A DNA stretch of 64,000 nucleotides from Primulina eburnea (taxonomy: Eukaryota; Streptophyta; Magnoliopsida; Lamiales; Gesneriaceae): contig NC_133102.1 in assembly GCF_022965805.1 (NCBI RefSeq), forward strand, positions 11,266,485-11,330,484. Direction: 5' to 3'. How positions within the stretch are numbered: the stretch's first letter is position 1; every line of letters starts with the position of its first letter. Positions 1 through 11,136 of the stretch are shown here, one piece after another. Under the pieces are notes generated by a model, which made no database searches, was not told where the DNA came from, and was given only the letters and a program-made list of their open reading frames with translations. The translations under genes were made by a program, and so were the position numbers.

Positions 1-735
1 TTGTTGTAAGCGAACTCAATTAAGGGTAAATGAGTGCTCCAGTTGCTACTGAATTCAAGAGCGCATGCTCGCATCATATCTTCTAAGGTTTGGATGGTTC
101 TTTCCGTTTGCCCATCGGACGGGTAGGAAGTGTGCAGTCTTAGTGAGTCTGTCCACGATCACCTATATTCCGTCGTGGCTTTGCCTAGACTTTGGCAATC
201 CTACCACAAAGTCCATGGAAATGTGCTCCTATTTCCACTCAGTAATTTCTAGAGGTTGCAGTAATCCTCCAGGTCGCTGGTGTTCTTCTTTGACCTGCTG
301 ACATACCTGACATTTGGAGACAAATTCAGCTACATCTCTTTTCATGCCATTCCACCAGAAATTATTATTGAGATCCCTGTACATTTTCACATTGCCTGGA
401 TGGACTGGGAATTTTGACTTGTGCGCCTCTGCCATTATCTCTTGGCGAAGGTTATAGCTGTCGGGCACACACAGTCTTCTTTTCATCCATAAGATTCCCT
501 TTTCATCAATCTGATGATCTTGAGACTTCCCTTCTCTGACTTGATCCTTAAGTTTAAGCAGTACAGGGTCTCTATCTTTGTTTAACTTGACGGTCTCCTG
601 TAGACATTGCTGGGCCAAGAGGGAAGCTAGAGTTACCTTGAATGTGCCCTTCTGACTTAGCGCATCAGCCACTTTGTTTGCTTTAACCGGATGGTAGCTT
701 ATGGTCAAGTCATAGTCCTTCAGAAGTTCGATCAA
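1..735 (-). pseudogene. gypsy A integrase, internally deleted
   Basis: This is the integrase region that joins retrotransposon cDNA to chromosomal DNA. Minus-strand translation from 735 gives the RNase H/integrase linker (ADALSQK), then a zinc-binding HHCC domain with the His pair near HPGNVKMY and the cysteines in KCQVCQQVK. The catalytic core follows with MDFVVGLPKS. Around 100-125 the reading jumps from AHFLPV straight to [18 protein letters not shown], which normally lies far downstream. A central part of the core, including the second catalytic Asp, is therefore deleted. A nonsense codon replaces Trp after DGI, and another (TGA for Trp) separates this frame from RNase H at 735/736. It is a dead gene. 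Confidence 0.85.
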
Positions 736-1176
736 TCACCTTTGCCTCATATTAAGTTCTTTTTGGGTGAACAGGTACTTGAGGCTCTGATGGTCTGTGA
801 AGATTTCACATTTAGCACCATAGAGGTAGTGTCTCCAAATCTTTAAGACGAAGACAACCGCTGCTAGTTCCAGATCATGAGTAGGGTAGTTTTGCTCGTG
901 CGGTTTCAAGTGCCTTGACGCGTAGGCGATCACTCTTCCTTCTTGCATTAGTACGCATCCTAGACCGTCCTTAGAGGCGTCACTGTAAATAGTGAAATCT
1001 TTATTCTCTGCGGGCAGGATCAACACTGGCGTGGATGCGAGTTTCTCTTTCAGTGTCTGGAAACTCTTCTCACAATCCTCATTCCAGATGAATTTAGAAT
1101 TTTTCTTTGTGAGTTTCGTCAGTGGCACGACTATCAAGGAGAACCCTTCGACAAACTTCCGGTAGTAACCTGCCAA
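736..1176 (-). pseudogene. gypsy A RNase H
   Basis: This is the RNase H domain, which degrades the RNA strand during reverse transcription. The frame runs from the end of the RT connection ([13 protein letters not shown]) through [14 protein letters not shown] (first catalytic Asp), a [20 protein letters not shown] segment (catalytic Glu) and [10 protein letters not shown] (further Asp), ending in LNMRQR. The next codon is TGA where the family has Trp. It overlaps the RT frame upstream because a frameshift near 1100-1180 moves the reading frame. The catalytic residues remain although the polyprotein is broken. Confidence 0.85.
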
Positions 1177-1974
1177 TGCAAGAAAGCTTCTGATGTCGGT
1201 GGCGTTCTTCAGTTTTGGCCACTCTGTAATTGCCTTTTCTTGGATCCACTGACACTCCTTCTTTCGATATCACGGGTCCTAGAAATGACACATTCCTTAG
1301 CCAGAATTCACACTTGCGAAACTTGGCATAGAGCTTATTCTCTCTTAAGATTTGCAGAGCAAAGTGAAGGTGCCATTCATGGCTCGTCTCGTAAGGAGAA
1401 TAGACGAGGATATCGTCGATAAATACCACTATGAACTGATCCAGGAATGGCTTGAATACTCTGTTCATCAGGTCAATAAATGTTGTGGGTGTGTTGGTCA
1501 GACCAAAAGGCATCACTGTGAATTCATAATGTCATATCTGGTTCGAAAGGCTGTTTTGGGGATATCTTCAGCCCTGACCTTTAACTGGTGATAACATGTC
1601 CTTAGATCCAGTTTAGAAAAGACGGAGGCTCCTTTAAGCTGATCAAACAGATCGTCTATCCGAGGTAGAGGGTACCTGTTCTTGATTGTGATCTTGTGCA
1701 ATTCTCTGAAATCGATGCACAATCTCATACTCCCGTCTTTCTTCTTCACGAAGAGTACTGGAGCTCCCCAGGGAGACACACTCGGTCGAATATGCCTTTT
1801 ATCTACCAATTCTTGGAGTTGTTCTTTTAGCTCCTTGAGTTCGGCTGGTGCCATTTTGTAAGGTGCTTTAGATATTGGAGCAGCACCGGGAACCAGATTG
1901 ATCTCGAACTCCACTTCGCGGTTTGGGACCGTCCCCGAGAGTTCTTGTGGAAAAACATCTGGGAACTCTCTCAC
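1094..1974 (-). pseudogene. gypsy A reverse transcriptase, frameshifted
   Basis: This is the RNA-dependent DNA polymerase domain in two overlapping frames. The upstream part (1974-1513) carries the N-terminal block with [46 protein letters not shown] and [20 protein letters not shown]. The downstream part (1516-1094) carries [12 protein letters not shown] and the catalytic box FIDDILVYS (FIDD in place of YVDD, normal for gypsy). A small indel near 1515, between RYD and MPFGL, breaks the frame. A second one lies near 1190, after the SKEGVSVDP block. Confidence 0.9.
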
Positions 1975-2141
1975 TATCGGGATGTCCTCCAGTTTCAGCT
2001 CGACTTATTCTCTTACTTCACTGACCATTGCTAGGTAGATGTCTTCTCCGGATTTCATGGCTCTCCAAGCTTGAGATGCGGAAAGTAGTGATTTCCGTTC
2101 CTTGGATTTACCTTGGTACACGACTTCCTCTTGATTCGGAG

Positions 2142-2477
2142 TTAGAGTTTGACTTTCTTCCCTTTACAATCTACTATTGCATTGTTCTTGGCTAACAAAT
2201 CTATCCCTAAGATGATGTTGAAATCGACCATGATCAACTGTATCAAGTCGGCGCTAAACGTCTGATTACTGATACTAATCTTACAATCTCTGAAAATTTC
2301 TTGAGTTTCAATGGCCTTACTTGTAGGTGTTGCTATTCGAAAGGGCTCAGTTAGTTTCTCGGACTTACATCCTAATTTCTTAGAAAATATCTTAGACATA
2401 AAAGAATGTGTAGCACCACAGTCAAATAACACATAAAGCAGGCACTTTCTGAATAAATATGGTACCTGACACGACAT
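2142..2477 (-). pseudogene. gypsy A aspartic protease
   Basis: This is a retropepsin-like domain that would process Gag-Pol. The active-site box is FDCGATHSFMS, with Cys after the catalytic Asp, and a second flap/ILGxD motif reads NIILGIDLLAKNNAIVDCK. A frame break near 2460-2480 separates it from gag. The stretch 1975-2141, between protease and RT, continues the polyprotein linker but is interrupted by stop codons. Confidence 0.8.
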
Positions 2478-3583
2478 CGTTCGCGTCGTATGCCTCCTAT
2501 TGCGTTATGGCAAACACCCTGGAATTTGGTTTGTTCACCCGTGGCTTATTGGCATTCACCCCTGAGTTTGACCCGTCTCCTTTACTCGACCCAGTTGTTC
2601 TGTTGGTGGCGTCTGGACATTCTGCCATACGGTGTCCTTGTTTCCCCGCATCCAAAGCAGACACCGCTCGCTCTACGACACTCTCCCAGGTGTCGTAAGT
2701 GGCATGTTGGGAAAGGCTTAATGGCTTGGTAGTTTGTGGCAGGCGAAGGCCCTTTTGATGGTCGACAAGACTGTTTAGGCCTCTTGAAAGTTTGACCGTT
2801 ACGTGGGGATTGGCTACTCATAGGCCTTTTGTTCTTAAATTCCTTCTCCCTGCACTGGATATCAGTTTCAGCTCATATAGTTGCGCCCATCAGGTCCGAA
2901 AAAAACGTTGGCTGATAGACTGCCAAAACCGACTGGATTCTGCTGTTAAATCCCTTCTTGAAGCGATGAAATTTCAAAGCTTCATCCGCCATGTTGGTCG
3001 GAGCATAAGATCCAAGGGCATTGAACTGGGAGGTGTGTTCCACCACTGACATGTCTAGAGCTTGATTGAAAATTTTAAACTCACTCAGTTTTTGCAGTCT
3101 GACCTCGACTGGATAATATTGTTTCAGGAAGGCTTCTCTAAAACGCTGCCATGTGATTGGTCCTGCAGCTGTCATGGCTGACGAGATAGTTTCCCACCAC
3201 TGGCCTGCCTTATCCTCCAAGAAAGTCACTATCACGTCCACTTTCAGTGCCTCGAGGACTTCCAACAATCGTAGCTGAGTCTCCACACTTTTCAGCCAAC
3301 TCTGGCTAACTTCAGGGTCTGTAGCGCCACTGAAAGTTGGACACCTGTTCTTGCACAGTGATTCATAATGGAACTTGATTCCGTGCTGAGGTGGAGGTGG
3401 TGGTGGTTGATTGGCGTTCGGGTTCACTAACCCTTGCAGTGTCGTCGCCACAATCGTGGCTATGGCCATCAGGTCTGCTTGGTTAAGACTGAACCCAAGT
3501 GGTGATCCGTTATCTCCTTCGTTGGCATTGTTTTTGTTAGCATAGCGGGGGTTGCGGTTTTGTCTTGGAGGTCTACCGGCCAT
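2478..3583 (-). pseudogene. gypsy A gag, frameshifted
   Basis: This is the capsid/nucleocapsid protein. Translation starts at 3583 with MAGRPPRQNRNPRYANK. A poly-proline stretch near residue 60 is followed by a standard retrotransposon gag domain (AGQWWETISS, TWQRFREAFLKQYYP, LQKLSEFKIFNQ). The frame breaks at about 2875. The C-terminal part, with a nucleocapsid zinc knuckle starting CFGCG, continues in other frames at 2821-2582 and is shifted inside the knuckle, so the expected His and last Cys are displaced. Confidence 0.85.
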
Positions 3584-3817
3584 TTCCTACAATTTAAACG
3601 TCTCTAAGAATTTGTTTGTTCATAACGATAGGTTTGAATGACTAAATTATGCTGGAACAACTGAAATAAGCAAATAAACATAACTTTATTAATTTTGAAT
3701 ATCGAGGAACAACTGAATGGAAACAAATAATATTGAATGAAAACAAATCGTACTGAATAACATAGCAACAATGATAAAATAATTCCTAATAATAAAAAAA
3801 AAGGTCACTAAGGCACT
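3584..3817 (-). other. spacer between coiled-coil ORF and gag of A
   Basis: This is AT-rich noncoding sequence with A-rich runs between the upstream ORF and the gag start. No motif was recognised. Confidence 0.5.
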
Positions 3818-4480
3818 CTAGTCATCTATCTCTCCGTCGCCAACTGCTGCTATAGGCTCATCTATCTCTATCGGCTCCTCCTCTTCCGGTTCCTCCTCTG
3901 GCTCTTCCTCTTGCAGTATCTCCACCATATGGGTGAGCTGGGCATTTTCTTCCGTGAGCTGTGCCACCTGTGCCTTAAGTCCCTGTATCTCCGTCTCAGC
4001 CGCTTCCATCTCGTCATTCCAATGCTGCTGATACTGCTGATGGTATTGTTTCTTCTGCTTGATTTGGTCCTTTAGAGCTTCCACCTGTTGGGTCAGACGT
4101 TGGTTTACATACAAGAGGTTGTTCATGGCCTCACACGAATTCTCCAGCATCCTATTACCCTTGGCATTCTGATGTTTCTCTTCCTCCAGCTCCTTGCAAT
4201 AACGCTCTGTATCCTCTCGTAACTTTCCATGCTGATACTTGCACTGTTCTATGACATCTCTTAGGTCCATGTTATCACCTCTAACTAGCTCACCCTGATA
4301 GATAGGCTGGTTAAGGCGGACACGAATCTCCTCTTTCTCAACGGCTAAAGTCTCGACCTCCTTCTTTCTCTCACTCAATCTGGCTCGAATCTGACGGGAC
4401 TGATAGTGAAGAGCAAGCTCCTTTAAACGAATGGCAGCTTGGGCACGGGTGTGGGGTCGCATGGAAGTAGATGGAGCCAT
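3818..4480 (-). CDS. extra coiled-coil ORF upstream of gag in gypsy A
   Basis: This is an uninterrupted 220-codon ORF on the element's sense strand, between the primer site (4906-4926) and gag (start 3583). The N-terminus is basic and Arg-rich (MAPSTSMRPHTRAQAAIR). Residues about 30-190 are rich in Glu, Lys, Gln and Leu with heptad-like spacing, as expected for a long coiled coil. The C-terminus is a Glu/Pro run ending in a short acidic tail. I see no zinc finger, membrane segment or enzyme motif, and I do not recognise the family. It is open although the neighbouring gag and pol frames are broken. It could be an accessory or Gag-like assembly protein, but its function is unknown. Confidence 0.55.
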   Translation of the reverse strand: MAPSTSMRPHTRAQAAIRLKELALHYQSRQIRARLSERKKEVETLAVEKEEIRVRLNQPIYQGELVRGDNMDLRDVIEQCKYQHGKLREDTERYCKELEEEKHQNAKGNRMLENSCEAMNNLLYVNQRLTQQVEALKDQIKQKKQYHQQYQQHWNDEMEAAETEIQGLKAQVAQLTEENAQLTHMVEILQEEEPEEEPEEEEPIEIDEPIAAVGDGEIDD

Positions 4481-4905
4481 ATCCTGAAATCAAAAGGGAA
4501 ATGCTCAGAATCAGAAAGAGATAATATAGAACAATGGACAATATACAATATATATGAATATTTAAAAAATTACATAAATATTTTTTTCCCAAAAATGGAA
4601 AGTTTGGAATTAGACATATGGGTTCGAAGCATATGTCGAGAGGATTCCAAAACAATCGACAGAATCAAATTCGGAATTTCCTACGAGAAGTTATAGGGTC
4701 TACGAATATTTCCTAAAATGGCAGAAACCACGTTTCGGAGGCCTAAACGAAGGAATTTCGCGATTTCGACCCCTACCTCACGACAAAGTGGTGAAAATCG
4801 CTCATTGGGCCGTTTCGGAGGAGATAGCATCAGCCTTACGCAAAAATCCCACCGAATTTTTTTTTTTTGTAAATTTTTTTTCTCATTTTCTCTAACCGGA
4901 TTATG
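4481..4905 (-). other. 5' leader of gypsy A
   Basis: This is untranslated leader between primer site and first ORF, with T-rich runs near 4858-4880. Open frames here run across the leader on both strands without protein-like composition, so I treat them as spurious. Confidence 0.5.
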
Positions 4906-4926
4906 AACCTGGCGGCTCGAATACCA
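4906..4926 (-). other. primer binding site of gypsy A (initiator-Met type, mutated)
   Basis: Minus-strand reading gives TGGTATTCGAGCCGCCAGGT, six bases inside the LTR end. The usual tRNA-iMet complement begins TGGTATCAGAGC, so this copy has diverged inside the site. Confidence 0.7.
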
Positions 4927-4932
4927 CTTAAA

Positions 4933-6376
4933 TGTCACGCCCCGAGACTCAGGATTGACACCGGCGTTGTTTAATAATCACACAATCGAAACAACAAGTC
5001 TTTGTAGTACAGTGTAAATCGAAACCAGTTTATAAATCATAATTCAAATGAAATAACGATTGTCTTTACAATACCGAAATCTCAAAAACGACAGAGTTTA
5101 ATTGAGGAAACGTAAAATTAAATTAACAGTTCAACTTAATCTAAAATCTTGAAGTTTCGTGTTCACCAGCCCCAAAACTGGTCTAATTCCTCCTCCTCGA
5201 TTTCCTCCTCGGATTTCTCTGGGACAGGTTGTAAGGGGGGTGAGTATTTTTAGAAATACTCAGTAAGTGGGGGATATCGAACACAACATAAAAAGTTTTA
5301 CAACATTTTTGAAAATAACTTATAAATTCAACATGCTTTTCATAATCGTAACATCATATTCGTATCATAACAACACAGCGATTTTTCACCTTTAACGGTT
5401 TACTGACGTCAGTCCCTAAGTTTTAATCCTCTAAGGGAGCGAGACCATAAAACGGTTCTATCCCACCGTTAAGGGCCATATGTTGAAATTCCACCCATTT
5501 TCAGAGAATCCTCACAGTGCCAAATGTAACATACCAAAACTTCATAAAATCGTATAGACAGGAGACGTGCTCGACCGAAATTTAAAATTAAAAACCTAAA
5601 ATTTCATATGCATAAAACCGAGATTTTTAATTTTAAAATCAAGTCCACTTACAGTGTTTGAATGCTGAAAAAACGTAGATGCTCGGCTTCGGGAAGTGGA
5701 TCGTTTCTTGTGCCTGCTCAGACAATGCTTCAGATTGATTTGTAGACTAACTTTTGGGCGATTTTGGGGCAGATTTTCGGCTAGGACAAGTTTCTGGAAT
5801 TTTCGAAATATTGCAGCTAGGGGGTCTCGAATTTATGGTGTGGGCATGGCTAGGGTTGATGCACTATTTATAGGGGAAGATGATGTAGTTAAATATGGTG
5901 GCTAAATCATGCCAAAATTGCCTCAAATCTCACAATGTTTGACTCCAAATATCCTTGCCATTCTTGAAAATTCAGCTACCTAAGTTAAGAGATTTATTTC
6001 TTGATCCCATTCCCTTTAATAAATTTCGAATTATGGTGGCTAGGTGTAGGGATTTGCTTCCAATTTCCTTGTGGTTTATTCTTGCATGTGATTGTATCTT
6101 TAGGCACCACAATCTTTATGCACAATAATAAGTGAATTTTCGAAAATTGCTAAGTCCATGCATTGATTCCTCTAGCCTTGGATGGTCCTTACCAATCTTG
6201 TATATCCCCTATATTTTCGAAAATATGCATGCCTTATTGTAGGTATTTTTGACTTGGTAACAAAGATTCCAACAATTAATTATCTTCCCATATGTATATC
6301 TTATTTAATACAATAATCAAATCTTACAAGTTTCATTATAGTTATTAATTGCATGCCAAAAAGTTCGGTTCTTACA
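4933..6376 (-). repeat. 5' LTR of gypsy A
   Basis: This 1444-bp repeat is bounded by TGTCACGCCCCG at the left and GGTTCTTACA at the right, so the minus strand reads TGTAAGAACC...CGGGGCGTGACA with TG/CA ends. The primer site abuts it on the inside, and copia E LTR sequence begins at the next base outside. Its partner LTR is beyond the left edge, so the boundary rests on termini, primer site and flank only. Confidence 0.75.
5864..5873 (-). promoter_or_regulatory. TATA box in LTR of gypsy A
   Basis: The minus strand reads CTATAAATAG inside the LTR, a good match to a plant TATA box for the element's own transcript. Position and orientation fit; activity is inferred. Confidence 0.55.
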
Positions 6377-7033
6377 TCGGTCAAGATTAAATTTGCACAA
6401 GTATGGTACCTAAGGGCAAAAATTAATCACTAGAAAACCAAAACATTTATAAAAACCAATCACTAATTATTATGACTAAAATCAATTTCTTCAACACGTT
6501 GAAAAAATAAACGTCTTTATAAAAACGACAAAGAATACTAAAACATAAATAAGAAAGCAAAAGAGTAATGCCAAAAGCTTGAAACAACGAAACAATCTTC
6601 AGCCAACACTTGCACGCACGTCGTTTAAAATCTCTCCAACAATCACGGCAACACATGCTCCGACACTCTTCAAAACAGCACGTCCCTTGAAGAAATATTT
6701 CTCTGAAATCCACAACCTGCACAAGTGCATGTATTATTGATCGAGAGGGAGAGTCGTAACAAAGTCCTTGTTTCTCTTATTTATATACTCTCTCTCTCCT
6801 AGAGTTTATCTCCACAAGGAAACCTATTGAACAAAAAAAGTTCGAGTTTTATTAGGAACAAAACTCCTTTTGAACATTAATTCCATATCATGATACTATT
6901 TGCATAATTATCTCATTATCTAGAAAGGTAAATATCATAAGATATTATATTCAATCAAATCAACAATGAAAAGATAATATTAGGGAAATCATTTAAATTA
7001 AGTAAATATATTAAGAGATTATATTTCCCTTCA
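6377..7033 (-). repeat. 3' LTR of copia E, truncated
   Basis: This segment aligns with 32713-33367 over its whole length with numerous substitutions and small indels. It lacks the outer ~165 bp because gypsy A inserted at 6376. A TATA-like TATATAAATAAG (minus strand, about 6776-6787) lies at the position equivalent to the TATA box in the other LTR. Confidence 0.88.
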
Positions 7034-7165
7034 ATCTCCCTATTTTTGTCTTTCTGGACAAAATGAGATCAAACCCATTTATCCATATCAGATCAAGTAA
7101 TATCCCTTTGAATTAGAGAATTTTTCTCCCCCAGAATAAATAAAGTTGGCACGAGTATTGTTAGT
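7034..7165 (-). other. polypurine tract and 3' end of copia E
   Basis: The minus strand reads AAAAATAGGGAGAT directly before the LTR start TGAAGG, a typical copia plus-strand primer. The rest is untranslated 3' sequence. It continues at 16253 after gypsy B, which duplicated TTAGT (7161-7165 and 16253-16257). Confidence 0.8.
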
Positions 7166-7518
7166 TGAAACGTCTGCTATTCGTTTTGTTTAAAAAATAC
7201 TAGAAATTTTTTTCCTTTTTCTCCAAATTAAAATCGGTCGAACTACTTAAATAAAATATTTAAAATATTTTGCACCATTTTAAAATAAAAACAACCAACT
7301 AGTATTTGAAAAGTCAAAGGAAATCGTCAAAACATGAAATCGTTAAACGTTTTACTGAACCTAAAAAGCAATAAATTTGAAAAGTATAGAACATACTAAC
7401 CCTCTCAAAAACCACTCCAAACATAAATAGAAAGTCAAAAAAATCTTTTAACATCAACATAAACATAAATGAGGAAAGGTAGAAGTGCTGGTCTTCGGGT
7501 CATGTGCACCTCCAGTTA

Positions 7519-8270
7519 GGGATGTAAATGATCCAAACCAAGCCGAACATTATCAGGCTTGAGCTTCGCTCGTTTAAGATTAATTCAAGCTCAAGCTCAA
7601 GCTCGAGCTTGATTCGAGCTTTTATCATCTGGCTTGAGTTTGGCTCGTTTAAGATTGATAGAGCTCGAGCTCGAGCTCGAGCTCAAGCTCGAGCTTTATT
7701 CGAGCTTTTATCATCAGGCTAGAATTTTACTTGTCTTTAAATTACTAAGCTTGTGAAAAGCTCGAGTTCGACTCGTAAAAATCTCGTTTATCATGTTAAT
7801 CAAGCCAGGCTCGAGCTTGGTTTATTAATAGCTCGTTTATCATATTTAACAATCCTGACTTGAGCTCGGCTCGTTTTCGAGCTCGTAAAACATACAATTG
7901 AGCTCGAATTTGAGATTGATTCGAGCTTGTTAAAATTAAATATATCTATGAACTAATTTTATATTAGACATAAAAGTTTAACTTTTATTAGTATAATATT
8001 TTTATGTTAGCTCAAGAAATGAGTCAAGCACGAGCTTACGAGCCACCTAAACGATCCGAGTTCGAGCTCGCGAGCCTATTAACGAACATGTTTGCGAGCT
8101 CACGAGCCGAATACGCTTAGGCTTGAGCTTGGTTTGATTAAGTTGTCGAGCTCAAAATCGAACTTGAGCTTGGTTTGATATGATTAACAAACGAACTCAA
8201 ACAAGCTTTTTATCGAGCCGAGCTCCGAATAGCTCGTGAACGGTTTGGTTTGTTTACATAATCAAATCAG
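7519..8270. repeat. GAGCTCGAGC-rich repeat inserted in LTR of B
   Basis: This segment is dense in GAGCTCGAGCTT variants on both strands. It is absent from the related LTR at about 41540, so it is an insertion. It begins GATGTAAATGATCC and ends GGTTTGTTTACATA, which are imperfect inverted termini. The GTAAAT...GAGCTCGAG...TTTAC layout resembles a non-autonomous repeat family common in plant genomes. No clear target duplication was found. Confidence 0.6.
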
Positions 8271-10229
8271 GCATCCATGCCTCCCTCAACAATATTATCA
8301 TACTCGCCTGCATCAATCACACCTAGTGAGTCTAAAGACTCAACACGTCATATTCTTGATAACAAATAATACGTATAAAACCACAAGCAACAGTGAAAAT
8401 ACTTTTACGTAAAAATAACATTTTCATGGCATGCATAAACTTCAAAACATAAACATTTTTTCATATCATCCTCACCATATTCATATACATATTCATCAAC
8501 ATATATGTGTTCCTTTTTCCTTTCGTTGAATTCAGATCGTTAATTGTGATTTTCGTTTTTGTCTATGTGTTGGGCAATGGATCCATTTACATGTAACCAC
8601 AATACTAGGCGGCGAGGACATCAGCGCCACTCTCACCCGTCAACTGAGCCTTGGCCTTACGTGTTAACATATCATCGTATTCGTATTTGTATCCAAGGAA
8701 ATACGATCGTCGGGCTCCCACTAGGACCATCACCCTCACGATATCTACAACATATCATCGTATTAGTAACAATTACTTCACTTCCTTCAACGTTTCATAT
8801 TCTCATCACTTTATAAAATTTTAACGTGCATATAACGTTTTTCTTTAAAACCAAGTATGCAACATATCTTTTAACATAAACTTTTGAAATAAACATTTTA
8901 ACATATAAAAATCCTTAAAAATTTAAAATAAAAATATTAGCATATAAACGACATTCAGAGCACTGTCACGACGTTTACTAATTTTCGGGTGTAAAATGAG
9001 CGTTTTACCCCTAGACGTAAAATTCTCAAATTTGACTTTTTCTTAATTTCCTTGACTCTAACATGTCCTAAATAATTATTTAAGATTAAATTATTTTTCT
9101 CATAATTTTATTTAGCTTAAATACTAGACGTTTTAATTATGCCTTAATTATTCGTTTTTAAGGCGTTCTAATCCTGAATAATTTCAACTTTAATATTAAA
9201 TTGCTAAATTTAAAACTTAGACTTTTTATATTAATTTTGCCCTCGTGAACCATGACTCGACCCCCGTGAGCCATGTTTCGATTTATTTTCAAGAAAGAAA
9301 ACCCTAAGCTACTCGCCCCAACCCCCTTTGAGCCACGTTGATTTTTCATCGAGCCAAGCTCGAGCCCTCAGGAGCCAACCCCAAGCCAGCCTCCCCCTAG
9401 ACCCTTATGGACCCTAAAAACCCAAGTACTTGACCCCTACCTCAAACCCGAAGCCCTACAAACCGTAAAGCTCTCGGTTAAGGACTCCTAGTAGACATAA
9501 GACTCTTCTATCGCTCCCAGGCCCTTGCCCACCGAGCCAGACTCTGGACCAACCCCTCAAGCACCCTCCTAGGACCCTAACCCCTTGACCTAGCCCAGCT
9601 TTAGCCCCTTAGCCAAGCCCTTGAACCTTTGCGCGGCTGCTGCACCAAGCGCGTTATGCACGGCTTCGCGGGGTGGGATTTTCCGCTAGCCCTTGACTTG
9701 AGCCCGCTAGCCCTGGACTTGAGCCCTAGCATATCTAGGACCCCTTCTCTAGCCCCTCACAAGACTCTAGTCCAGTCCTGGTCCAACCAAACCAAGCCAG
9801 GCATCAAAGATCATGAAACCCGAGCTCTTGACACCCCACGACAGATTTTGGTTTCTAGCTTGTTTTCTTCATGGTTGCAGTGTATTTATTGTGTGTCTAG
9901 GACCATAACTCTTGTAAAAACCATGCTTGATCATGTCCTACTCATGGCACCCCCTTTAGGCATGTAAACAACAAAATTTGGATAAAAAAATCATGCTTTG
10001 AATTTCATGTTATGCACAAATACGAAATTAATTAAAATTGTCTCTTGTTTTTCACACACATCATACATAATTATATATTATGGTGTGATGATGAGTGAAG
10101 GAAATAAATATGCGTGTCTTTGTGTATTTAACGTACGATTATTCGTTGACAATTGAAGAACAATGACACGAAGATCCTTGGCTTGATTTCCCTTGAAACT
10201 TTCGAATTTTTATCTTTAAAATATGGTTT

Positions 10230-10253
10230 TTGTGTGTGTGTGTGTGTGTGTGT
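10230..10253. repeat. (TG)n microsatellite
   Basis: This is about 12 TG units in the LTR of B. The equivalent place in the other LTR (15706-15721) is shorter, as expected from slippage. Confidence 0.9.
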
Positions 10254-10708
10254 CGTGTATATTGAGAGAGTTTTGAGAGAGTGAGGCCTGAGTTATGAGT
10301 GCAAGGGGTAGGGTTTTTTGCATAATATATAGTTAATTAATCACTAATTAATCTTAGGTCCATTAAGAAGGTTAATTACGTCCATTAGTGCTTAATTAAA
10401 ATTTTAAAAATAATTTTGTTTAATAAGTTTTTGAATTTATTAGCGGGTTTTCAAAACGTTTGTATTTATGTTGAAAAACCAACACCGATAAAATTTACGT
10501 CCCGACGTATAAAATCACCTCATAACTCCTTATTTTCAAAAATTAAAAAAAAAACATCAATCATATTTTAAATAATAAAAAACAATTATTTAATAAAAAC
10601 ATTTTCTATTTTTCAGCACTCGGTCTCCGTTCCTCGATCGCAACTCGAATAACCCTTAAAAATACGTTTTAATGCATGTAAGTAGAAAAACTATTGAAAC
10701 ATCATATA

Positions 10709-11136
10709 ATAAACTGCTTTTCTAATTAATGCGTCTACCACTACATTAGCTTTCCCCGGATGATAGCTAATCTCAAAGTCGTAGTCTTTTACTAATTCAA
10801 GTCATCTACGCTGTCTCATGTTCAATTCCTTTTGGGTGAAGAAGTACTTCAACTTTTATGATCGGTGAATATCTTTCACTTCTCCCCATATAAGTAATGT
10901 CTCCAAATTTTCAATGCAAAAACTAACGCTGCAAGCTCAAGATCATGAGTAGGGTAGTTTTTCTCGTGAATTTTCAATTTTCTCGAGTCATAAGATATAA
11001 CTCGGTCATTTTGCATCAGAACTACACCCAAACCAAGTTTAGAAGCGTTGGTATATAGGACATACTCTCCTTGCCCCTATGACATAGATAACACTGGCGC
11101 TGAGATCAAGGCTTACTTTAACTTATCAAAACTGTC
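10709..11136 (-). pseudogene. gypsy B RNase H, truncated
   Basis: The minus strand encodes RNase H pieces. They end in a YDFEISYHPGKANVVVDA-like linker that should lead to integrase but stops at the LTR junction (10708/10709). Several frame breaks and stop codons interrupt it. No integrase sequence follows, so a deletion removed everything from this linker into the 3' LTR. Confidence 0.75.

Larger units (their letters stand above)
1..6376 (-). mobile_element. Ty3/gypsy element A (Tekay/Del-like), truncated by window edge
   Basis: Read on the minus strand, the order is LTR (6376-4933), primer site, an extra coiled-coil ORF, gag, protease, RT, RNase H and integrase, running off the left edge. 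This PR-RT-RH-IN order defines Ty3/gypsy. The RT and integrase wording is closest to plant Tekay/Del chromoviruses, but the integrase C-terminus and any chromodomain lie outside the window, so the lineage is an inference. Base 6377 starts sequence homologous to the LTR of copia element E, so A is inserted inside that LTR. The flank TCGGT (6377-6381) is the expected target duplication, whose partner is off-window. Confidence 0.9.
7166..10708 (-). repeat. 3' LTR of gypsy B, carrying an insertion and lacking one end
   Basis: The sequence from 9060 to 10708 aligns with 14560-16140 of the other LTR, and 7166-9060 aligns with the related LTR at 41200-42200. Alignment stops at about 10708, where RNase H coding sequence begins, so roughly the last 110 bp of the LTR were lost. 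Allowing for the 0.75-kb insertion, the full LTR would be near 2.9 kb. Open frames inside it (for example 9629-9967) have no protein homology and recur only as LTR sequence. Confidence 0.8.

Noticed and set aside
5696..5905. Plus-strand ORF in gypsy A LTR
   Set aside because: It is antisense to the element and overlaps its TATA box; no homology.
9629..9967. ORF in the LTR of gypsy B (also 15170-15373 and 63504-63707)
   Set aside because: They are CCTAGCCC-rich LTR sequence; the frame differs between LTR copies and no domain is present.
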